Shown here: positions 56,041-64,000 of the stretch, piece by piece
Layout of the letters: every line of letters starts with the position of its first letter
Position numbering within the stretch: the stretch's first letter is position 1
Assembly (NCBI RefSeq): GCF_002095575.1
Contig: NZ_MLJJ01000013.1
Span: forward strand, 1 to 64,000
DNA from: Pantoea septica
Lineage (GTDB): Bacteria > Pseudomonadota > Gammaproteobacteria > Enterobacterales > Enterobacteriaceae
DNA length: 64,000 nt
Direction of reading: 5' to 3'
Notes under the pieces: model-generated
The model's database searches: none
Told to the model about the DNA's origin: nothing
What the model saw: only the letters and a program-made list of their open reading frames with translations
Position numbers and translations under genes: made by a program

Positions 56041-56975
56041 GCAGACGCGTCGCAACTATTACGCTGAATCCCGCTTACGATCTGGTGGGCTTCGTCCCGG
56101 AGATCGAGCGCGGCGAGGTCAACCTGGTGAAAACCACCGGCCTGCATGCGGCCGGCAAAGGCATCAACGTGGCGAAAGTGCTGAAAGATCTCGGCATTGA
56201 CGTCACGGTAGGCGGCTTCCTCGGCAAAGAGAATCAGGACGGCTTTCAGCAGCTGTTCAGCGAGCTGGGCATTGCTAACCGTTTTCAGGTGGTGCCGGGC
56301 CGCACGCGCATCAACGTCAAGCTCACCGAGCAGAACAACGACGTGACCGATCTTAACTTCTCCGGCTTTGACGTAAGCCAGCAGGACTGGGATCGCTTTA
56401 CCAGCGATTCGCTGACCTGGCTCGGCCAGTTCGACATGGTGTGCGTCAGCGGCAGCCTGCCGGCAGGCGTCCAGCCGGAAGCCTTTACCCGCTGGATGAG
56501 CGACCTGCGCACCCACTGCCCGTGCATAATTTTCGACAGCAGCCGCGAAGCGCTGGTAGCGGGCCTGAAAGCCGCGCCATGGCTGGTGAAGCCTAACCGC
56601 CGCGAGCTGGAAATCTGGGCAGGGCGCAAACTGCCGACGCTGCAGGATGTGATTGGCGCGGCGCATGAGCTGCGCGAGCAGGGCATCGCCCATGTGGTGA
56701 TTTCGCTGGGCGCGGAGGGCGCCCTCTGGGTCAACGCCTCAGGCGAATGGATCGCCAGGCCGCCGGCGTGCGAAGTGGTCAGCACCGTGGGCGCGGGCGA
56801 CTCAATGGTCGGCGGCCTGATTTACGGCCTGCTGATGCGCGAATCCAGCGAACACACGCTGCGTCTTGCGACGGCGGTGGCGGCCATGGCCGTCAGCCAG
56901 AGCAACGTCGGCGTTACCGATCGTACCCAGTTGGCCGCGATGATGGCGCGCGTCGACTTACAACCCGTTAACTGA
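56037..56975 (+). CDS. fruK: 1-phosphofructokinase
   Basis: FruK phosphorylates fructose-1-phosphate to fructose-1,6-bisphosphate. The 312-residue PfkB-family kinase has the N-terminal LNPAYDLVG, the glycine-rich [13 protein letters not shown] near residues 37-49, and the PfkB signature with catalytic Asp in [14 protein letters not shown]. Length equals E. coli (312). It is the middle gene of fruBKA, translationally coupled to fruB. Confidence 0.98.
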   Translation: MSRRVATITLNPAYDLVGFVPEIERGEVNLVKTTGLHAAGKGINVAKVLKDLGIDVTVGGFLGKENQDGFQQLFSELGIANRFQVVPGRTRINVKLTEQNNDVTDLNFSGFDVSQQDWDRFTSDSLTWLGQFDMVCVSGSLPAGVQPEAFTRWMSDLRTHCPCIIFDSSREALVAGLKAAPWLVKPNRRELEIWAGRKLPTLQDVIGAAHELREQGIAHVVISLGAEGALWVNASGEWIARPPACEVVSTVGAGDSMVGGLIYGLLMRESSEHTLRLATAVAAMAVSQSNVGVTDRTQLAAMMARVDLQPVN

Positions 56976-56991
56976 CAGCAGGAGAGCGATA

Positions 56992-58689
56992 ATGAAAACG
57001 CTGCTGATAAAAGATCCTTCTATTGGCCAGGCCTCGGCCTGGATGGCGCAACAGCGCCTGACTGCCGCCGCCGCGCAGGCGGGTTTCTCCTTTACGGACA
57101 ACCCGGCGGAAGCGGAGCTGGCGATCGTCCTCGGCCGCGAGCTGCCGAACGACGCCGCGCTGAACGGCAAATCTGTCTGGCTGGGCGATGCGCAGCAGGC
57201 GGTGCGCGCGCCCGAGCAGTTCCTTGCCCAGGCGAAAGCGGAAGCTAAACCCTGGCAGCCGGCGGCCGTCGCAACGGCTGCGGCGCCGACGGCTGTGCAG
57301 CCGAACGCGCAAAAACGTATTGTCGCGGTCACCGCCTGTCCGACCGGCGTGGCGCACACCTTTATGGCCGCCGAAGCGATCCAGGCGGAAGCGACCAAAC
57401 GCGGCTGGTGGGTGAAAGTGGAAACCCGCGGCTCCGTCGGCGCAGGCAACGCGATTACGCCGGAAGAAGTGGCGGCGGCCGATCTGGTGATCGTGGCGGC
57501 GGATATCGAGGTCGACCTGGCGAAGTTCGCCGGTAAGCCGATGTACCGCACCTCAACCGGTCTGGCGCTGAAGAAGACGGCGCAGGAGCTGGATAAGGCG
57601 GTGGCTGAAGCCAGACCTTACAAAGCTGCCGGCGCGCAGAGCGGCGAGCCGCAGGAAGAGAAAAAAGAGAAAGCGGGCGCTTACCGTCACCTGCTGACCG
57701 GCGTCTCCTATATGCTGCCGATGGTGGTGGCGGGCGGCCTGAGCATTGCGCTCTCCTTCGCCTTCGGCATTACCGCCTTTAAAGAGCCGGGCACGCTGGC
57801 GGCGGCGCTGATGCAGATCGGCGGCGGCAGCGCCTTTGCGCTGATGGTGCCGGTGCTGGCGGGCTTTATCGCGTTCTCTATTGCCGATCGTCCGGGCCTG
57901 ACGCCGGGCCTGATTGGCGGCATGATCGCCACCAGCATTAACGCCGGCTTCCTCGGCGGCATCATTGCCGGTTTCATCGCCGGTTATGCGGCTAAGCTGA
58001 TCAGCGGCAAGCTCAAGCTGCCGCAGAGTATGGAAGCGTTGAAGCCTATTCTGATTATTCCGCTGGTGGCCAGCCTGATTACCGGCCTTCTGATGATCTA
58101 CGTGGTGGGCAAACCGGTTGCGGCGATCATGACCGGCCTGACTGCCTGGCTGGCGAACATGGGCACGGCGAACGCGGTGCTGCTGGGCGCGATTCTGGGC
58201 GGCATGATGTGTACCGATATGGGCGGTCCGGTGAATAAAGTGGCCTACGCTTTCGGCGTCGGCCTGCTGAGTTCGCAGACCTACGCGCCGATGGCGGCAA
58301 TTATGGCTGCGGGTATGGTGCCTCCGCTGGCGATGGGCGTTGCAACGCTGGTGGCGCGCCGTAAGTTCAACAAAGGTCAGCAGGAGGGCGGTAAAGCGGC
58401 GCTGGTGCTCGGCCTCTGCTTTATCTCTGAAGGCGCGATCCCGTTTGCGGCACGCGATCCGATGCGCGTACTGCCGTGCTGTATCGTCGGCGGCGCACTG
58501 ACCGGCGCTATCTCGATGTATATCGGCGCGAAGCTGATGGCGCCGCACGGCGGCCTGTTCGTGCTGCTTATCCCTGGCGCGATTACGCCGGTGCTGGGCT
58601 ACCTGGTATCGATTATCGTCGGCACGGCGGTGGCGGGACTGAGCTATGCCATCCTGAAACGCCCGGAAGAGGAGCTGGCGAAAGCCTGA
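56992..58689 (+). CDS. fruA: Fructose PTS permease EIIB'BC
   Basis: FruA imports and phosphorylates fructose at C1. The 565-residue protein has a degenerate EIIB' domain (1-100), an active EIIB domain with the phospho-cysteine in VTACPTGVAHTFMAAEA (about residue 112), a charged linker and an EIIC domain with about eight to ten helices, including GMMCTDMGGPVNKVAYAF and FISEGAIPFAARDP. It starts 16 bases after fruK. A strong terminator follows. Confidence 0.98.
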   Translation: MKTLLIKDPSIGQASAWMAQQRLTAAAAQAGFSFTDNPAEAELAIVLGRELPNDAALNGKSVWLGDAQQAVRAPEQFLAQAKAEAKPWQPAAVATAAAPTAVQPNAQKRIVAVTACPTGVAHTFMAAEAIQAEATKRGWWVKVETRGSVGAGNAITPEEVAAADLVIVAADIEVDLAKFAGKPMYRTSTGLALKKTAQELDKAVAEARPYKAAGAQSGEPQEEKKEKAGAYRHLLTGVSYMLPMVVAGGLSIALSFAFGITAFKEPGTLAAALMQIGGGSAFALMVPVLAGFIAFSIADRPGLTPGLIGGMIATSINAGFLGGIIAGFIAGYAAKLISGKLKLPQSMEALKPILIIPLVASLITGLLMIYVVGKPVAAIMTGLTAWLANMGTANAVLLGAILGGMMCTDMGGPVNKVAYAFGVGLLSSQTYAPMAAIMAAGMVPPLAMGVATLVARRKFNKGQQEGGKAALVLGLCFISEGAIPFAARDPMRVLPCCIVGGALTGAISMYIGAKLMAPHGGLFVLLIPGAITPVLGYLVSIIVGTAVAGLSYAILKRPEEELAKA

Positions 58690-58702
58690 TCCTTGCTATA
58701 AG

Positions 58703-58732
58703 AAAAAGGGAGCCATGCGGCTCCCTTTTTCT
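58703..58732 (+). terminator. Intrinsic terminator of fruBKA
   Basis: AAAAAGGGAGCC pairs perfectly with GGCTCCCTTTTT around ATGC; the right arm provides the T tract. It starts 13 bases after the fruA stop. Confidence 0.92.
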
Positions 58733-58741
58733 TTCGTGCCT

Positions 58742-58930
58742 GCGCGGGTGGCATGGCCCGATCGCAAAGACGCAAAAGACGGCATCCTTGCCAGCTCGGC
58801 CCACGCGTCTACGCACCTCATCCCTGAGGCGCGCCCGTTCCCGGGCCAACGCCTGGCGTTGTTCAAACAGGCTCCCGGCGTTTTTGTCCATGGCGCGGGA
58901 CGCTTCGCTCTTCGGCCCATGCCACCCGCT
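58742..58930. repeat. Interspersed long-palindrome repeat, copy C (inverted, enlarged)
   Basis: A 189-base element. Outer arms GCGGGTGGCATGGCCCGA (from 58744) and TCGGCCCATGCCACCCGC (58912-58929) pair with one mismatch. Its reverse complement aligns with copy A through GGGCCGAGCTGGCA, GGATGCCG and TTGCGTCTTTGCGATC. The hairpin loop reads ATCCCT (AGGGAT on the other strand). An extra segment of about 60-70 bases around 58850-58900 is absent from copies A and B. It lies between convergent fruA and nfo. Confidence 0.82.
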
Positions 58931-58968
58931 TGTTAACCTTTGTGCGGTGTGCAGGCAGCAAGGCGGTT

Positions 58969-59814
58969 TTAACTCTTCTGCTCTGCCTTTAGCCAGGCGA
59001 TCTCATCTTTCCAGATATCCGGATTAATGGTTTCCAGAATCAGCGGAATACCATCAAAGCGCGCATCCTTCATCAGCCAGCTAAACGGCGTTTTGCCGAT
59101 ATTGCCTTCGCCAAGGCTGTGATGACGATCAACGCGGCTGCCGAAGGCGCTCTTGGCGTCATTAAGGTGCATGCCGCGCAAATACTGGAAGCCGACGATG
59201 CGCTCGAACTCGGCGAAGGTCTCTTCGCACGCCTCTTCGGTACGCAGATCGTAGCCGCCCGCGAAGGCATGACAGGTATCGATACAGACGCCGACGCGCG
59301 ATTTATCCTCGACGTGCTCGATAATGGTCGCCAGATGTTCAAAGCGAAAGCCGAGGTTGCTGCCCTGGCCGGCGGTATTCTCGATGACCGCCACCACCTG
59401 CGAGGTCTTATCCAGCGCGATATTCACCGACTCGGCGATGCGCTTCAGGCACGCCTCTTCGTCTATCTTGTTCAGATGGCTGCCGGGATGGAAGTTAAGC
59501 AGCGTCAGACCGAGCTGCTCGGCGCGCTGCATCTCGTCGATAAAAGCGGCGCGCGACTTCTCCAGCGGCTCCGCTTCCGGATGGCCCAGGTTAATCAGAA
59601 AGCTGTCGTGCGGCAGGATCTGCTGCGGGCCAAAATGATATTTTTCGCAGGCGGCCTTGAAGGCGTCGATGGTCTCCGCCGAAAGCGGGGCCGCCTTCCA
59701 CTGCCGCTGATTCTTGGTAAACAGGGCAAACGCGGTGGCTTCCAGTTCATGGGCACGAATCACTGCCTGCTCTACGCCGCCAGACGCGCTGACGTGTGCG
59801 CCGATATATTTCAT
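58969..59814 (-). CDS. nfo: Endonuclease IV
   Basis: Nfo is a zinc-dependent AP endonuclease that removes abasic sites and blocked 3' ends in base excision repair. The 281-residue TIM-barrel protein shows the signatures [54 protein letters not shown] and [23 protein letters not shown], containing the metal-binding His, Glu and Asp residues. In E. coli it belongs to the SoxRS regulon; no SoxS site was assigned here. Confidence 0.98.
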   Translation of the reverse strand: MKYIGAHVSASGGVEQAVIRAHELEATAFALFTKNQRQWKAAPLSAETIDAFKAACEKYHFGPQQILPHDSFLINLGHPEAEPLEKSRAAFIDEMQRAEQLGLTLLNFHPGSHLNKIDEEACLKRIAESVNIALDKTSQVVAVIENTAGQGSNLGFRFEHLATIIEHVEDKSRVGVCIDTCHAFAGGYDLRTEEACEETFAEFERIVGFQYLRGMHLNDAKSAFGSRVDRHHSLGEGNIGKTPFSWLMKDARFDGIPLILETINPDIWKDEIAWLKAEQKS

Positions 59815-59868
59815 GCCGCTTCTCCAGAAAAGGCTGACTAAAAGAAGCCCGCATCATACCCGATGCGT

Positions 59869-60921
59869 CTAATGCAAGAAATGCTGCGCCAGCAGATTGA
59901 TGGCGCCGCCGCCGACGATCAGCCAGACGAATACCATCAGCCCCAGCAGCAGCGGTTTCACGCCTGCCTGACGCAGCGCGCCGAAGCGCGTGGTGAGGCC
60001 GAGCGCCGCCATCGCCATCGCCAGCAGCAGGTTAGCGACCTGATTAATATCGGCGACCCAGGCGGCCGGCAGCAGATGCAGCGAGTTGAACAGCGCCACG
60101 CCGATGAAACCGAGCGCGAACCAGGGAAACGCGATGCCCTGGCGCGGCGTTTGCTGCGGCGCGCGGCGCAGCCAGCCGCTCAGGCAGAGCAGAAACGGCG
60201 CCAGCATCATGACGCGCAGCATTTTAGCGATCACCGCGCTGTTCTCCGCCACCGGACCTACCGCATGACCGGCCGCCACCACCTGCGCCACCTCATGGAT
60301 GGTCGAACCGGTAAAGATGCCGAACTGCGCGACGCTCAGCTGAGGGAAGTAGTGCTGCGCCAGCAGCCAGAGCGGGGGATAGATCAGGATCGCGAGGGTG
60401 CCGTACAGCACCACGGTCGCCACCGCCACCGCCACTTTCGTCGGCGACGCTTTCACCACCGGCTCGGTCGCGAGCACCGCCGCCGCACCGCAGATGCTGC
60501 TGCCCGCGCCGATCAGCCAGACCGTTTCGCGGTCAAGCTTCAGCAGCTTTATGCCCAGCAGACAGGTAATAAAGAAGGTCGAGCTCAGCGTCAGCACGTC
60601 GATCAGCACGCCGCTCGCGCCGACATCGGCGATCTGCTGCAGCGTAATGCGAAAACCGAACAGAATCACGCCGAGGCGCAACAGCTTCTGCTTCGCCAGC
60701 AGCACGCCCGCGTCGCAGTGCGGGGCGAGAGAAGGGTAAAGCGTGTTGCCGACCAGAATGCCGAGCATAATCGCCAGCGTCAGCGCGCCGAGGCCCAGAC
60801 CGGCGATCTCCGGGCGCTGCGCCAGCCAGGCGGCACCGCCGGCAATCGCAGCGGTCAGCAGCAGGCCGGGAAAGCGGTGATGAATAAAAAAGGGAAGTCG
60901 AGGAAAAGTCAGCTCTGTCAT
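59869..60921 (-). CDS. yeiH: YeiH, UPF0324 family membrane protein
   Basis: A 350-residue polytopic inner-membrane protein (about ten helices) of the YeiH/UPF0324 family, proposed but not proven to export sulfur compounds. Conserved stretches include LRLGVILFGFRITLQQI, LIGAGSSICGAAAVLATEPV and GSTIHEVAQVVAAGHAVG. The ATG at 60921 (MTELTFPRLPFF) is preceded by AAGGAG, 6 bases away; a longer frame upstream is not family-like. In E. coli it is controlled by YeiE, which lies nearby. Confidence 0.94.
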   Translation of the reverse strand: MTELTFPRLPFFIHHRFPGLLLTAAIAGGAAWLAQRPEIAGLGLGALTLAIMLGILVGNTLYPSLAPHCDAGVLLAKQKLLRLGVILFGFRITLQQIADVGASGVLIDVLTLSSTFFITCLLGIKLLKLDRETVWLIGAGSSICGAAAVLATEPVVKASPTKVAVAVATVVLYGTLAILIYPPLWLLAQHYFPQLSVAQFGIFTGSTIHEVAQVVAAGHAVGPVAENSAVIAKMLRVMMLAPFLLCLSGWLRRAPQQTPRQGIAFPWFALGFIGVALFNSLHLLPAAWVADINQVANLLLAMAMAALGLTTRFGALRQAGVKPLLLGLMVFVWLIVGGGAINLLAQHFLH

Positions 60922-61021
60922 AATCTGCTCCTTATGTCGGGCAAAGCATGCGCCGCGCTGGCTTAAAAGTGAAATTGATAATATATTTATAATTAACCAG
61001 ATAAAACGATAAGGCCGAAAA

Positions 61022-61402
61022 ATGTTGTTTGGACGTTTGCGCCGCTGGGCCGCTCTGATCAAAAAAGATGTGCTGACGCTGTGGTTCGCCTGCCGTGACC
61101 CGCGCACCCCATGGTGGTTCAAGCTGCTGGCCTTCGGGCTGGTGGCCTATGCGCTCAGCCCCATCGATCTGATCCCCGATTTCATCCCCATCGTCGGCCT
61201 GCTCGACGATGCGATTATCATTCCGCTCGGCGTGCTGATCCTGCTGCGTCTGCTGCCGCGCGACGTCCGCATCGGCAGCGCTGAGCGCGCCGAAGTGCAG
61301 CGGGCGCGCGGCAAAAAAGTGGTCAGCGGCTTCGGCCTGTTTCTGATGGTGCTGATCTGGCTGGCGGTGCTGTACTACCTTGTCCAGCGCTACGCGATGT
61401 AA
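61022..61402 (+). CDS. DUF1232 (YkvA-like) membrane protein
   Basis: A 126-residue membrane protein. The DUF1232 signature is clear at residues 30-75: DPRTPWWFKLLAFGLVAYAL, SPIDLIPDFIPIVGLLDDAI. A second helix lies at the C-terminus (FGLFLMVLIWLAVLYYLV). The family is widespread and uncharacterised. It ends 9 bases before yeiE and is divergent from yeiH, so it is placed within a region that in E. coli contains only yeiH and yeiE. Confidence 0.9.
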   Translation: MLFGRLRRWAALIKKDVLTLWFACRDPRTPWWFKLLAFGLVAYALSPIDLIPDFIPIVGLLDDAIIIPLGVLILLRLLPRDVRIGSAERAEVQRARGKKVVSGFGLFLMVLIWLAVLYYLVQRYAM

Positions 61403-61411
61403 GGAGAGCCC

Positions 61412-62278
61412 ATGCATATCACGCTGCGGCAGATAGAAGTTTTTACCGAAGTGCTGAAAAGCGGCTCGACCACGCAGGCTTCGCAGGTGCTGGCGCTCTC
61501 GCAGTCGGCGGTGAGCGCGGCGCTGGCGGATCTGGAAGGCCAGCTTGGCGTGCAGCTGTTCGATCGCGTCGGCAAGCGGCTGGTGCTCAACGAACACGGC
61601 CGCTTGCTCTATCCGCGCGCCGTTGGCCTGCTGGAGCAGGCGGGCGAAATCGAACAGCTGTTCAAAGAAGACAACGGCGCGATCCGCATCTACGCCAGCA
61701 GCACCATCGGCAATTACCTGCTACCGGGCATGATAGCCGCCTATCGCCGCGACTTTCCCGGCCTGCCGCTGGAGTTGAGCGTCGGCAACAGCCAGGATGT
61801 GATCAACGCGGTGGCCGATTTTCGCGTCGACGTCGGCCTGATCGAAGGGCCGTGCCATATGACCGAGCTGGTAAGCGATGCCTGGCTGGAGGATGAGCTG
61901 GTGGTCTTTGCCGCGCCCGATGCGGAGATCCTGCGCCAGCCGGTGACGCTGGAGAGTCTCGGCAACGCCCCCTGGATCCTGCGCGAGCACGGGTCCGGCA
62001 CGCGTGAAATCGTCGACTATCTGCTGCTTTCGCACCTGCCCGCTTTTCAGCTGGGCATGGAGCTGGGCAACTCCGAGGCGATCAAGCATGCGGTGCGGCA
62101 CAATATGGGCATCAGCTGTCTGTCGCGGCGCGTGATCGCCGATCTGCTGGAGGCGGGCTCCTTAGTGGAGCTGACGATTCCGCTGCCGCGGCTGACGCGT
62201 ACCCTGTACCGCATTCATCACCGTCAGAAGCACCTTTCCAGAGCGCTGGACCGTTTTCTCTCCTACTGCCGAGAGTAG
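61412..62278 (+). CDS. yeiE: LysR-family transcriptional regulator YeiE
   Basis: A 288-residue LysR-type regulator. The N-terminal winged helix-turn-helix ([42 protein letters not shown]) is followed by an effector domain with [16 protein letters not shown] and [24 protein letters not shown], matching E. coli YeiE. Studies in related bacteria link YeiE to sulfite detoxification, iron homeostasis and lysine. It has AAGGAG 6 bases before the ATG and is preceded closely by the DUF1232 gene; lysP follows after 129 bases. Confidence 0.95.
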   Translation: MHITLRQIEVFTEVLKSGSTTQASQVLALSQSAVSAALADLEGQLGVQLFDRVGKRLVLNEHGRLLYPRAVGLLEQAGEIEQLFKEDNGAIRIYASSTIGNYLLPGMIAAYRRDFPGLPLELSVGNSQDVINAVADFRVDVGLIEGPCHMTELVSDAWLEDELVVFAAPDAEILRQPVTLESLGNAPWILREHGSGTREIVDYLLLSHLPAFQLGMELGNSEAIKHAVRHNMGISCLSRRVIADLLEAGSLVELTIPLPRLTRTLYRIHHRQKHLSRALDRFLSYCRE

Positions 62279-62407
62279 CCGCAAGAGGTTTTTGCTTATA
62301 ATTCAGCGGCGATCATGAAGGTAACTAATAACACGGCGTCAATGCTATACAGCGCAGGGTGAATTGCTACAATCGCGCCTCATTTTTAGCGAGCCTAGTG
62401 TTTACAC

Positions 62408-63874
62408 ATGCATAACGACACAAATACAACACAACAACCTGCGTTACGACGCGAGTTAAAGGCGCGTCACCTGACGATGATCGCCATCGGCGGATCGATC
62501 GGCACCGGCCTGTTCGTGGCCTCCGGCGCCACCATCTCCCAGGCGGGGCCGGGCGGCGCGCTGCTCTCCTACGCGCTGATTGGCCTGATGGTCTACTTTC
62601 TGATGACCAGCCTCGGCGAGCTGGCGGCCTTTATGCCGGTTTCCGGCTCCTTCGCCACCTACGGCGCAAAATATGTGGAAGAGGGCTTTGGTTTCGCTCT
62701 CGGCTGGAACTACTGGTACAACTGGGCGGTGACCATCGCCGTGGATCTCGTCGCGTCGCAGCTGGTGATGAACTACTGGTTTCCCGATACGCCGGGCTGG
62801 ATCTGGAGCGCGCTGTTCCTCGGCCTGATGTTCCTGCTTAACGTTATTTCGGTAAAAGGCTTTGGCGAAGCAGAGTACTGGTTCTCGCTAATCAAGGTGG
62901 CGACCGTGATTATCTTTATCGTGGTCGGCGTACTGATGATCGTGGGCATCCTGCGCGGCGGCGAGCATGCCGGCTGGCATAACTGGCAGGTCGGCGACGC
63001 GCCCTTCGCTGGCGGATTCGCCGCAATGATCGGCGTGGCGATGATTGTCGGCTTCTCTTTTCAGGGCACCGAACTGATCGGCATCGCGGCGGGCGAATCA
63101 GAAGATCCGGCGAAAAACATTCCGCGCGCGGTGCGCCAGGTGTTCTGGCGTATTCTGCTGTTTTATATCTTCGCTATTCTGATTATCAGCCTGATCCTGC
63201 CTTATACCGATCCGCAACTGCTGCACAACGACGTGACCGACATCAGCGTCAGCCCCTTTACCCTGGTATTCCAGAACGCGGGTCTGCTCTCGGCGGCGGC
63301 GGTAATGAACGCGGTGATCCTGACTTCGGTGCTGTCGGCGGGCAACTCCGGCATGTACGCCTCGACGCGCATGCTCTATAACCTGGCGAGCGAAGGCAAA
63401 GCGCCGCGCATTTTCGCCCGGCTGTCGAAAGGCGGCGTGCCGCGCAACGCGCTGCTGGCGACCACCGTCGTGGCGGGCCTCTGCTTCCTGACCTCGAAGT
63501 TCGGCAATCAGGAGGTTTATCTCTGGCTGCTCAATACCTCGGGCATGACCGGCTTTATCGCCTGGCTGGGCATCGCCATCAGCCACTATCGCTTCCGTCG
63601 CGGCTATATCAAGCAGGGCCGCAGCCTGGACGACCTGCCGTACCGCTCGGGCTTTTTCCCGCTCGGCCCGATTTTCGCCTTCGTGCTCTGTCTGATTATC
63701 ACGCTGGGCCAAAACTATCAGGCGTTCCTCAACGACAGCATCGACTGGTACGGCGTCGCCGCCACCTATATCGGCCTGCCGCTGTTTCTGCTGATCTGGA
63801 TGGGCTATAAGCTGACCCGCGGCACCCGCTTCGTGAAGTACAGCGAGATGGACTTCCCGACACATAAAGAGTGA
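62408..63874 (+). CDS. lysP: Lysine-specific permease LysP
   Basis: LysP is the lysine/proton symporter and a co-sensor for CadC in E. coli. The 488-residue amino acid-polyamine-organocation transporter has 12 helices. It starts the membrane domain at LRRELKARHLTMIAIGGSIGTGLFVASG and shows MIVGFSFQGTELIGIAAGES and SAGNSGMYASTRMLY. Length compares with 489 in E. coli. The ribosome binding site is weak. E. coli lysP is activated by ArgP; no site was assigned here. A terminator follows. Confidence 0.97.
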   Translation: MHNDTNTTQQPALRRELKARHLTMIAIGGSIGTGLFVASGATISQAGPGGALLSYALIGLMVYFLMTSLGELAAFMPVSGSFATYGAKYVEEGFGFALGWNYWYNWAVTIAVDLVASQLVMNYWFPDTPGWIWSALFLGLMFLLNVISVKGFGEAEYWFSLIKVATVIIFIVVGVLMIVGILRGGEHAGWHNWQVGDAPFAGGFAAMIGVAMIVGFSFQGTELIGIAAGESEDPAKNIPRAVRQVFWRILLFYIFAILIISLILPYTDPQLLHNDVTDISVSPFTLVFQNAGLLSAAAVMNAVILTSVLSAGNSGMYASTRMLYNLASEGKAPRIFARLSKGGVPRNALLATTVVAGLCFLTSKFGNQEVYLWLLNTSGMTGFIAWLGIAISHYRFRRGYIKQGRSLDDLPYRSGFFPLGPIFAFVLCLIITLGQNYQAFLNDSIDWYGVAATYIGLPLFLLIWMGYKLTRGTRFVKYSEMDFPTHKE

Positions 63875-63890
63875 AGCTAACCAACGCAGC

Positions 63891-63916
63891 AAGCGCGGCC
63901 CGGCCGCGCTTTTTTC
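63891..63916 (+). terminator. Intrinsic terminator of lysP
   Basis: AAGCGCGG pairs with CCGCGCTT around a small CC-rich loop and is followed by TTTTTTCG, 16 bases after the lysP stop. Confidence 0.85.
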
Positions 63917-63948
63917 GTTAAGATGCCGTTTTGTTTAGGTTGGAGAAT

Positions 63949-63963
63949 TGATAATTATTATCA
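63949..63963. promoter_or_regulatory. Fur box
   Basis: TGATAATTATTATCA is a perfect 7-1-7 inverted repeat equal to the core of the Fur consensus. It lies in the last 60 bases of the window, beyond the lysP terminator, and so belongs to the next gene. In E. coli that gene is cirA, a Fur-controlled siderophore receptor. Confidence 0.85.
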
Positions 63964-64000
63964 TCTGCTCTATTGTGGCAGCGTTTTCGACCGAACCCTT

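Noticed and set aside
1..64000. CRISPR array, prophage, insertion sequence or toxin-antitoxin pair
   Set aside because: No regularly spaced direct repeats, transposase, integrase or phage genes were seen anywhere in the window.

Overview
The window is chromosomal DNA of a GC-rich enterobacterium. Gene content and protein identities are close to Escherichia coli (NuoI-N, NrdAB, GyrA, RcsCDB, YejABEF, MepS, FruBKA, LysP), but the gene order is a rearranged and condensed version of the E. coli 2.2-2.4 Mb region. High GC and several non-E. coli insertions (opgD between elaA and elaB, a free-standing phosphopantetheinyl transferase, a TetR/DUF1348 pair, a DUF1232 gene beside yeiE) fit the Erwiniaceae (Pantoea, Mixta or Erwinia). 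The genus is an inference. No prophage, insertion sequence, CRISPR array or plasmid function was seen; this is core genome with small accessory inserts.

Layout. 1-6654: the distal nuo operon (end of nuoH, then nuoIJKLMN). 6718-10806: elaA, opgD (Tat-exported glucan protein), elaB and a CinA-like gene. 10988-14745: the class Ia ribonucleotide reductase operon nrdA-nrdB-yfaE, with an upstream region carrying a DnaA box and NrdR-like boxes. 15141-18686: ubiG and gyrA, divergent. 18879-26278: the Rcs phosphorelay (rcsC converging on rcsDB), with an MFS gene directly upstream of rcsD. 26790-28317: the antisense sRNA micF and the porin ompC, divergent. 28343-29855: a TetR regulator with two operators, a DUF1348 gene, and two unannotated short genes on the minus strand, one with an apparent sigma-54 promoter and NtrC-type site. 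29993-34766: apbE, alkB, yojI, a phosphopantetheinyl transferase, a 71-residue unknown and a 26-residue candidate. 34935-43354: tRNA-Pro(GGG), yejM, yejL, yejK, rplY, radD, rsuA, bcr, yejG. 43341-51309: the yejABEF oligopeptide importer, pdeN, mepS. 51851-58689: lpxT, yeiR, efpL, yeiW and the fructose PTS operon fruBKA with two Cra operators. 58969-63874: nfo, yeiH, a DUF1232 gene, yeiE and lysP. The window ends on a perfect Fur box that probably controls the next gene (cirA in E. coli).

Themes. Many genes concern the cell envelope and its surveillance: RcsCDB, OmpC/MicF, OpgD, YejM, LpxT, MepS and YejABEF. Others concern DNA and nucleotide supply: NrdAB, GyrA, RadD, Nfo, AlkB and YejK.

Most interesting observations. 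(1) A 49-codon gene (29467-29616, minus) with a strong ribosome binding site, preceded by a GG-N10-GC sigma-54 promoter and a near-consensus NtrC site. (2) Two further short genes with strong ribosome binding sites: a 37-residue membrane peptide and a 26-residue charged peptide. (3) A family of three long imperfect palindromes (112-189 bp) between genes, each with a branch hairpin whose loop reads AGGGAT. No evidence was found for a large new multi-gene system.
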